Assembly (NCBI GenBank): GCA_027025615.1
Contig: JALVQM010000373.1
Location: 1-11,850 of the forward strand
From: Desulfobacteraceae bacterium
GTDB taxonomy: Bacteria > Desulfobacterota > Desulfobacteria > Desulfobacterales > Desulfosarcinaceae
Length of the DNA stretch: 11,850 nt
Direction of reading: 5' to 3'
In this document: positions 7,190 to 11,850 of the stretch, piece after piece
Position numbering within the stretch: position 1 is the first letter of the stretch
Layout: every line of letters starts with the position of its first letter
Made by a program: the position numbers and the translations under genes
Notes under the pieces: model-generated
The model's input: the letters and a program-made list of their open reading frames with translations, nothing else
What the model was told of the DNA's origin: nothing
The model's database searches: none

Positions 7190-7326
7190 TAAATAAATTC
7201 TCCTGGAATGTATCTGAGAGAGGCGCCGCAGCGGTCAGCCCACACCAAATCCCCGGCATCCGGGGTTGGCAAATACCTGCTCTTCCCTGGGGAAAGGCCT
7301 GATTGCAACCACCGGTCCGTTGGTTA
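7190..7326 (-). promoter_or_regulatory. rpsO-pnp intergenic leader with stem-loops
   Basis: A strong hairpin is formed by CCCCGG (7251-7256) and CCGGGG (7260-7265) around a 3-nt loop. On the minus strand it extends through flanking CCAA and TTGG with a 2-nt bulge. Smaller potential stems lie at 7283-7294 (TTCC/GGAA) and 7306-7322 (CAAC/GTTG). None is followed by a T-run on the minus strand, so it is not a typical intrinsic terminator. In E. coli the equivalent gap holds an RNase III processing site through which PNPase limits its own synthesis; a similar role is plausible but inferred. Confidence 0.45.
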
Positions 7327-7596
7327 TTAGCGTCTCAACCCAAGGGTTTCAATAATAGCGCGATACCGCTTGACGTCATTTTTCTTGACGTAGTTGAGCA
7401 AGCGCCGGCGACGGCCCACCAGCATTAACAAGCCCCGGCGGGAGTGATGATCTTTTTTATGGATCTTCAAGTGCTCTGTCAGGTACTTAATGCGATGGGT
7501 CAAAAGACCAATCTGAACCTCCGGGGAACCGGTATCAGTATCGTGAAGCTTGTATTGATCAATGAGCTTTTTCTTGTCATCGGTTGATAATACCAC
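7327..7596 (-). CDS. rpsO: 30S ribosomal protein S15
   Basis: S15 binds 16S rRNA early in assembly of the small-subunit platform and contacts the large subunit through bridge B4. The 89-residue length is normal. Family hallmarks are DTGSPEVQIGLLTHRI (20-35), HKKDHHSRRGLL (46-57) and the basic GRRRRLLNY (61-69). The start is GTG at 7596, with AAGGAGG at 7610-7604. The gene lies 46 bp after truB and 137 bp before pnp. In many Firmicutes ribF sits between truB and rpsO; it is missing here. S15 commonly represses its own translation through a leader structure, and the leader here can fold with the Shine-Dalgarno sequence in a loop. Confidence 0.98.
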   Translation of the reverse strand: MVLSTDDKKKLIDQYKLHDTDTGSPEVQIGLLTHRIKYLTEHLKIHKKDHHSRRGLLMLVGRRRRLLNYVKKNDVKRYRAIIETLGLRR

Positions 7597-7642
7597 TTTA
7601 CGTCCTCCTTACGTAGATCCTCATCAGCTTAATTTTTGCTCT
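7597..7642 (-). promoter_or_regulatory. rpsO leader: ribosome binding site in a hairpin loop
   Basis: On the minus strand TACGT (7615-7611) and ACGTA (7603-7599) can form a 5-bp stem whose 7-nt loop is exactly the Shine-Dalgarno sequence AAGGAGG (7610-7604). The GTG start is 2 nt beyond the stem. A weak stem of this kind could be stabilised by a bound protein; autoregulation by S15 is the obvious candidate, but this is inference. Confidence 0.4.
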
Positions 7643-8569
7643 TTATGAATGAAAAACACAACAATAATCGTACCGCCCGGCGGCATTTTCAGATTTGACA
7701 ACAGCCAACAGGCGCCGGTTAGAATCGACGATTGCCAAATAACTCTTGTACTTAACATCTATTGCACCGGCAATCGTTTTACCTGTAAAGTCAGCCACGG
7801 TCAATTGCCGACCGTTGCTTATCATACCTGCCAGACGGGAATCAGCGATTGCCTTGGGCATGCCCCGCAGGGCATCGGCCATATCCACTATGGGTACGGC
7901 CTCCGGCCCCTCGGCCAGTTCGGCTTTCAACTGTTCCAGACCGATGGCTTCATAAATACTGAAACCACTGCTGACCGTTCGGCACAAAGACTGAAGTATT
8001 CCGCCACAGCCCAAAACCTGCCCAATATCTGCACAAAGGGCACGCACATAAGTGCCGGCCGAACATGTCACGCGGAAATGGATACGGGGAAAATCGACAG
8101 CGAGTACCCGTATATCCATTATTTGCACCCTGCGGGCCGGTTTCTGGACCGGTTTGCCCTGGCGGGCCCACTTGTACAAAGGCACACCTTTGTGTTTCAA
8201 GGCGGAGTACAAAGGCGGTTTCTGCTCTATTGTGCCTTTGAACCGCTCAAAAGCGGTCTCCACCTGCTCCCGGGTCAATCCCGCAACCGGGACCTCACGC
8301 AACACCCGACCGGTGGCATCCTGGGTGTCGGTTTCCAGTCCCAGCTGCATTACTCCCTCATAGGATTTTTCGCCCTGCAGCAAAAACCGGCTCAACCGCG
8401 TGGCTTTTCCAAGACAACATACCAGCACACCCGTGGCGAAGGGATCGAGTGTTCCGGCATGACCTGCCTTGGAGGCCTTAAGCAGGCGTTTTACCTGCTC
8501 CAGGGCTCTGGCGGAAGTCATTCCCGCCGGTTTGTTCAGCACGAAGATACCGTTCAATTCACTCCGCAT
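7643..8569 (-). CDS. truB: tRNA pseudouridine(55) synthase TruB
   Basis: TruB converts uridine 55 of the tRNA T-arm to pseudouridine. The 308-residue protein shows the N-terminal motif LNKPAGMTS (11-19), the catalytic aspartate D42 in GHAGTLDPFATGVL (36-49), the motif KPPLYSALKHKGVPLY (117-132) and CSAGTYVRALCADIG about residues 169-183. The C-terminal part (about 240-300) has the position of the PUA-like RNA-binding domain. Length is normal for Firmicutes. The ATG at 8569 overlaps the end of nrnA by 16 bp, so translation is probably coupled; the NGIFVLNKP register supports this start. The last ten residues or so are unusually cysteine- and aromatic-rich (DYCCVFHS), a likely family-variable tail. 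Confidence 0.97.
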   Translation of the reverse strand: MRSELNGIFVLNKPAGMTSARALEQVKRLLKASKAGHAGTLDPFATGVLVCCLGKATRLSRFLLQGEKSYEGVMQLGLETDTQDATGRVLREVPVAGLTREQVETAFERFKGTIEQKPPLYSALKHKGVPLYKWARQGKPVQKPARRVQIMDIRVLAVDFPRIHFRVTCSAGTYVRALCADIGQVLGCGGILQSLCRTVSSGFSIYEAIGLEQLKAELAEGPEAVPIVDMADALRGMPKAIADSRLAGMISNGRQLTVADFTGKTIAGAIDVKYKSYLAIVDSNRRLLAVVKSENAAGRYDYCCVFHS

Positions 8570-9552
8570 ATTTCCGGTATCTTTCCGGCCAGCTCAATTA
8601 GCCGGGCCTTGAGATCCGCCAGGGAACTCTCAATGCTGAAACCGGCGGCGCTTTCGTGACCGCCGCCCCCAAATACTGCTGCTATTTGAGACACGTCAAC
8701 CGCTCCATCGGAGCGTAAACTGACGTGAAACTTGCTTTTAAAATCGTTTCCGGCAGAGGCTACCCCGTCCAGCTCATGGATCATGGCCGCCACCTGGACA
8801 TCTTCGATCCGGCGGGCATAGTTGATCAGCCCGTCGGCGTCTTCAGGCTGGGTGCCGGTCTTTTTCATCATCTCCTGGGTCAGGGTCATAATCGAAAGTT
8901 TGCCGTTGCACCAGATTTCAATTGAATCCAGGGCCAGATTGAGCAACTTTATCCTTCCCAGGGAATAGGTTCCATAAACATGCCGGGCCACCATATAAGG
9001 GTCCACGCCCATTTCCACCATTTCGTTGCAGATTGCAAAAGCCGCCGCGTTGGTATTGGAAAATCTGAAAGATCCGGTGTCGGTCAAAATACCGGTATAA
9101 ATGGCGGCGGCCATGGGAGGATCAATATCCACCTCAAGTTGTTTCATCAGGCGATAAATAATCTCCGAGGTGGCACAGGCTTCATAATCCACCAAATGAA
9201 AATCCCCAAAACCGTCATTGGTTACATGGTGGTCGATATTGATCAGGGTTTTGATCTTCTTCAAGCGCTGGATTGCCTGGCCCACCCTTTCCATGCTGCC
9301 GCAATCCAGGATCACGGCCGTATCGCAGTCAAAACCTTCGTCCAGATCCCTGGAAATTTCATTAACTGAGTCCAGGAAACGATACACTGCAGGAATGGGG
9401 CTTTCATTGTACATGAACACCTTTTTGCCCAGAGACTTCAATGCCAGGCCGGTGGACAGCAAGGAGCCGATGGCGTCACCGTCGGGATTGACATGGGAGG
9501 CCACTAACACCGCCTGGGCAGCATTTATGGCTTTTATAATCTTATCCATCAT
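8554..9552 (-). CDS. nrnA: DHH/DHHA1 phosphoesterase, nano-RNase NrnA-like
   Basis: Family members degrade oligoribonucleotides of 2-5 nt and often dephosphorylate pAp; some also cleave cyclic-dinucleotide breakdown products such as pApA. The 332-residue protein has the DHH core (about 1-195) with H20, D24 and D26 in SHVNPDGDAIGS, D83 in VILDCGS, the DHH triad at 107-109 and D158 in TGILTDTGSFRF. The DHHA1 domain follows (about 220-320) with FGGGGHESAAGF at 294-305. No membrane or GGDEF segment is present, so it is NrnA-like rather than GdpP-like. The start ATGATG at 9552 overlaps the rbfA stop by 11 bp. Position between rbfA and truB is characteristic of Firmicutes. Its product would finish the degradation begun by PNPase, encoded further down the same block. 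Confidence 0.92.
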   Translation of the reverse strand: MMDKIIKAINAAQAVLVASHVNPDGDAIGSLLSTGLALKSLGKKVFMYNESPIPAVYRFLDSVNEISRDLDEGFDCDTAVILDCGSMERVGQAIQRLKKIKTLINIDHHVTNDGFGDFHLVDYEACATSEIIYRLMKQLEVDIDPPMAAAIYTGILTDTGSFRFSNTNAAAFAICNEMVEMGVDPYMVARHVYGTYSLGRIKLLNLALDSIEIWCNGKLSIMTLTQEMMKKTGTQPEDADGLINYARRIEDVQVAAMIHELDGVASAGNDFKSKFHVSLRSDGAVDVSQIAAVFGGGGHESAAGFSIESSLADLKARLIELAGKIPEICGVN

Positions 9553-9901
9553 GCCTGTCTGTATCCAGCTGTTTCAACAACCTCTCGATACGGTCTCCAT
9601 AATCGAACGATTCATCATAAAAAAAATTCAATTCCGGCATATAGCGCAGTCCCAGCCGCTGAGCCAGAAGCCGCTTTAGATACCCCCGTGCTTTGACAAA
9701 TCCTGACATTACCAACTGGCAATCAAAAATGCCTCCAAAGGGCACAAAGTATATTTTGGCAATTCTTAGATCCCGGCTGACTTCAACACCGGTAATCGTA
9801 GTCTCTGCCAACCTTGGGTCTTGAATTTCCTTGCGCAGAATAAACGCCAGTTCCTCGCGAATCCGGCTGCCCACTCTGATTGAACGCTGATAGGGTTTCA
9901 C
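9542..9901 (-). CDS. rbfA: Ribosome-binding factor A
   Basis: RbfA is a small KH-type protein that binds the immature 30S subunit near helices 1, 28 and 44/45 and assists late 16S rRNA maturation, especially in the cold. The 119-residue length is normal. Family features are the basic RVGSRIREEL (9-18), EIQDPRL (25-31), SRDLRIAKIYFVP (42-54) and the C-terminal PELNFFYDESFDYGDRIERLL (about 89-109). The start is GTG at 9901; AGGA lies about 11 nt upstream, while a closer GAGG is only 2 nt away. It overlaps nrnA by 11 bp. It is separated from ylxP by an unusually long 169 bp, so an extra promoter or leader regulation is possible. Confidence 0.95.
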   Translation of the reverse strand: MKPYQRSIRVGSRIREELAFILRKEIQDPRLAETTITGVEVSRDLRIAKIYFVPFGGIFDCQLVMSGFVKARGYLKRLLAQRLGLRYMPELNFFYDESFDYGDRIERLLKQLDTDRHDG

Positions 9902-10070
9902 TGCCTCATATTTCCTTTTATCACTATAACATGGCCGGCATTAGCTGCGGCCTCTCAAAAGCTGCCGCGAAGATGATCCGCAATCGCCGGGCAACAAAGT
10001 ATACAAGACCTGAGACTAAGTCGCATCAATCCCGATGTCCAATAAAAATATCGAACCGTTTGCAACTTCA
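9902..10070 (-). promoter_or_regulatory. ylxP-rbfA intergenic region with stem-loops and possible extended -10 promoter
   Basis: No gene is seen in this gap. GGCCG (9933-9937) can pair with CGGCC (9948-9952), and the adjacent GCGGC/GCCGC arms can form an alternative stem sharing the same bases, so two exclusive folds are possible. On the minus strand TGTTATAGT (9931-9923) is an extended -10 type sequence, but no good -35 hexamer is present. A TATACT (minus strand, around 10001) also lacks a well-placed -35. No T-run terminator is visible. Confidence 0.3.
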
Positions 10071-10358
10071 TCACAGGTGGATAATTTCCATATCCGTATC
10101 CATCAGTTCCGCCAGTCCAAGGTCGTCTACCATGTTTATCATTTTATCCAGTTTTGCGTTTATCACCTTGTGATCCGAGCCGGCCATGGTCACCCCTATT
10201 TCGGCCTGACGGTAAACATCATTGTAACCCACTTCAGCTACCGAAGCGTTGAACTTGTTGCGTACGTTCTGAATAATGGCTTTTACTACCCGTCGTTTGG
10301 CTTTCAGGGACCGGCAGTCATGGATACGAAAACGGAGAATACAAATTCCGACCACCAT
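10071..10358 (-). CDS. ylxP: YlxP family protein (DUF503)
   Basis: This 95-residue protein belongs to the small DUF503/YlxP family encoded beside infB and rbfA in many Gram-positive bacteria. Its molecular role is not settled; the gene context points to ribosome assembly or translation. Family features are the hydrophobic first strand, SLKAKRRVVKAI (17-28) and VRNKFNASVAEVG (32-44). The predicted fold is a compact alpha/beta domain, with no membrane segment. The ATG at 10358 lies 4 nt after the infB stop, and GGA in the last infB codons can serve as ribosome binding site, so it is probably coupled to infB. Length is normal. Confidence 0.92.
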   Translation of the reverse strand: MVVGICILRFRIHDCRSLKAKRRVVKAIIQNVRNKFNASVAEVGYNDVYRQAEIGVTMAGSDHKVINAKLDKMINMVDDLGLAELMDTDMEIIHL

Positions 10359-10362
10359 CTAT

Positions 10363-11850
10363 CTATTCCAGCTCCGGCTTGATCTCTTCCAGGTAGTAGC
10401 ATTCTATAATATCGCCAACCTTGATATCGTTGTAATTCTCGATTCCTATTCCACATTCGTAACCGCTTTGAACTTCCTTTACATCGTCCTTGAAGCGCCG
10501 CAACGATGAGGCCTTACCCTCGTATGTTACGATGCCGTCCCTTATCAAACGCAACATCCGGCCGCGCTCGATCTTTCCATCGGTAACGTAGCTGCCGGCA
10601 ATAGAGCCGACCTTTGGAATGTGGAAAACCTGGCGAACCTCGGCCCGACCCAGGGTGCGTTCCTCATATTTAGATTCCATGAGACCAAGGATAGCATCTT
10701 TGATCTCCTTGATAACATTATAAATTATATTGTGATAGCGGATATCTACATTCTCTTCTGCTGCCATCTCCTGGACCTTGGGGTTGGGTCGAACGTTGAA
10801 CCCGATAATAATGGCGTTGGAGACAGCCGCCAGGGAGATATCCGACTCGGTAATTGTCCCTGTGGCTGCATGAACGATGTTTATGGCAACTTCTTCGTTG
10901 GACAGCTTGAGCAATGCATCCCGGATAGCTTCCAGGGAACCGTCCACATCTGTCTTGATGATAACATTGAGTTCCTTGACTTCACCCTGCTGCATCTTTT
11001 CATACAGTTTTTCAAGACTCAGACGGCTTGTCTTGGCAAGTTCCTTTGCCCTTTGTTTCTGGACACGATGCAGACTGATCTGCTTGGCGTCTTTTTCATC
11101 CTTCAGGGCTACCATTTCATCCCCGGCCACCGGCACTCCCGAAAGGCCAATTATCTCAACCGGCGTGGAGGGACCTGCCTGTTCCACCCTCTGCCCACGG
11201 TCATTGATCAGGGCCCTTATCTTGCCGTAATGCAGACCACATACCACCGGATCACCGGTTTTCAGGGTTCCGTTGTTTACCAGTACCGTTGCTACCGGCC
11301 CACGGCCGGAATCAAGCTTGGCTTCAACCACGTGGCCACTGGCCAGCTTGTCCGGATTGGCCCGCAGTTCCAATATTTCGGCCTGCAGCAAAATCATTTC
11401 CAGTAAATCATCGATGCCTGTTTTTTCCTTGGCCGAAACCTTGACGAAAATAGTATCACCGCCCCATTCCTCGGGAACAACCCCCAGCTCAGCCAATTGA
11501 CGCTGCACCTTGTCAGGATCAGCGTTGGGCTTGTCTATCTTGTTCACCGCCACAATCAGCGGGACTCCGGCTGCCTTGGCATGGTTAATTGCCTCGACAG
11601 TCTGGGGCATCACCCCGTCATCTGCCGCAACCACCAGCACCACGATATCGGTTACCTTGGCACCCCTGGAACGCATGGCAGAAAAAGCCTCATGGCCGGG
11701 TGTATCCAGAAAGGCAATCTCACCCTTGGCCGTGGAAACCATGTAAGCCCCGATATGCTGTGTTATTCCACCGGCCTCACCGGCAGTTATCCGCGATTTG
11801 CGAACAACATCCAGCAAAGATGTTTTGCCATGATCAACGTGGCCCATAAT
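10363..11850 (-). CDS. infB: Translation initiation factor IF-2 (partial, N-terminus outside window)
   Basis: IF-2 is the GTPase that brings initiator fMet-tRNA to the 30S subunit and promotes subunit joining. The window holds the last 495 codons; the frame stays open to the edge, where the codon before the first ATG reads Ile as expected for the family's TIMGHVDHGKT. Numbering from that methionine, the GTPase motifs are G1 GHVDHGKT (2-9), G2 around T29, G3 DTPGH (48-52, catalytic H52), G4 NKID (102-105) and G5 SAK (138-140). Domain II, the alpha/beta domain III and the C-terminal fMet-tRNA-binding domain follow, ending near KPELE. The apparent ATG at 11847 is internal, not the start. The missing part should include the variable N-terminal region. 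Confidence 0.98.
   Translation of the reverse strand: MMGHVDHGKTSLLDVVRKSRITAGEAGGITQHIGAYMVSTAKGEIAFLDTPGHEAFSAMRSRGAKVTDIVVLVVAADDGVMPQTVEAINHAKAAGVPLIVAVNKIDKPNADPDKVQRQLAELGVVPEEWGGDTIFVKVSAKEKTGIDDLLEMILLQAEILELRANPDKLASGHVVEAKLDSGRGPVATVLVNNGTLKTGDPVVCGLHYGKIRALINDRGQRVEQAGPSTPVEIIGLSGVPVAGDEMVALKDEKDAKQISLHRVQKQRAKELAKTSRLSLEKLYEKMQQGEVKELNVIIKTDVDGSLEAIRDALLKLSNEEVAINIVHAATGTITESDISLAAVSNAIIIGFNVRPNPKVQEMAAEENVDIRYHNIIYNVIKEIKDAILGLMESKYEERTLGRAEVRQVFHIPKVGSIAGSYVTDGKIERGRMLRLIRDGIVTYEGKASSLRRFKDDVKEVQSGYECGIGIENYNDIKVGDIIECYYLEEIKPELE

Noticed and set aside
7649..8659. Long plus-strand ORF (336 residues) opposite truB
   Set aside because: truB is unmistakable on the minus strand with all catalytic motifs. 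The antisense frame has no recognisable domain and is a by-product of codon bias.
10621..11406. Long plus-strand ORF (261 residues) opposite infB
   Set aside because: It is antisense to conserved IF-2 sequence and has no recognisable motif.

Overview
The window looks like the chromosome of a strictly anaerobic, Gram-positive-type bacterium of the Clostridia (Peptococcaceae or Desulfotomaculum-like is my best guess). The reasons are the Firmicutes-type order infB-ylxP-rbfA-nrnA-truB-rpsO-pnp-M16 peptidase-dut, strong AGGAGG-type ribosome binding sites, frequent GTG/TTG starts, and a DUF3786 protein with a corrinoid-protein-type iron-sulfur motif, a family seen mostly in anaerobes. Base composition is moderate. 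This is inference from gene order and protein character, not a database match.

Positions 1-1438 (plus strand) hold a leader region with a candidate promoter and several inverted repeats, a membrane-anchored lytic transglycosylase (303-1046) and a small unrecognised ORF (1163-1438). They converge on the long minus-strand block that fills the rest of the window.

The minus-strand block is transcribed from high to low coordinates. It begins with infB (5' end cut by the window edge), then ylxP, rbfA, nrnA, truB, rpsO, pnp, an M16 zinc peptidase, dut, a WalJ/YycJ-like metallo-beta-lactamase-fold hydrolase and the DUF3786 Fe-S protein. Genes mostly touch or overlap by a few bases, so much of the block is probably cotranscribed and partly translationally coupled. 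The clear breaks are ylxP-rbfA (169 bp), rpsO-pnp (137 bp) and M16-dut (182 bp).

Functionally the block joins translation initiation (IF2), 30S maturation (RbfA, S15), tRNA modification (TruB) and RNA turnover (PNPase for long RNA, NrnA for the residual nano-RNAs). It is followed by a protease and then a nucleotide/DNA-related trio (Dut, a possible 5'-exonuclease-like MBL protein, and the unknown Fe-S protein). The most interesting items are the dut-MBL-DUF3786 trio, candidate regulatory structures in front of rpsO and pnp, and the structured leader of the transglycosylase gene. I see no mobile element, CRISPR array, tRNA or rRNA, and no clearly new system.
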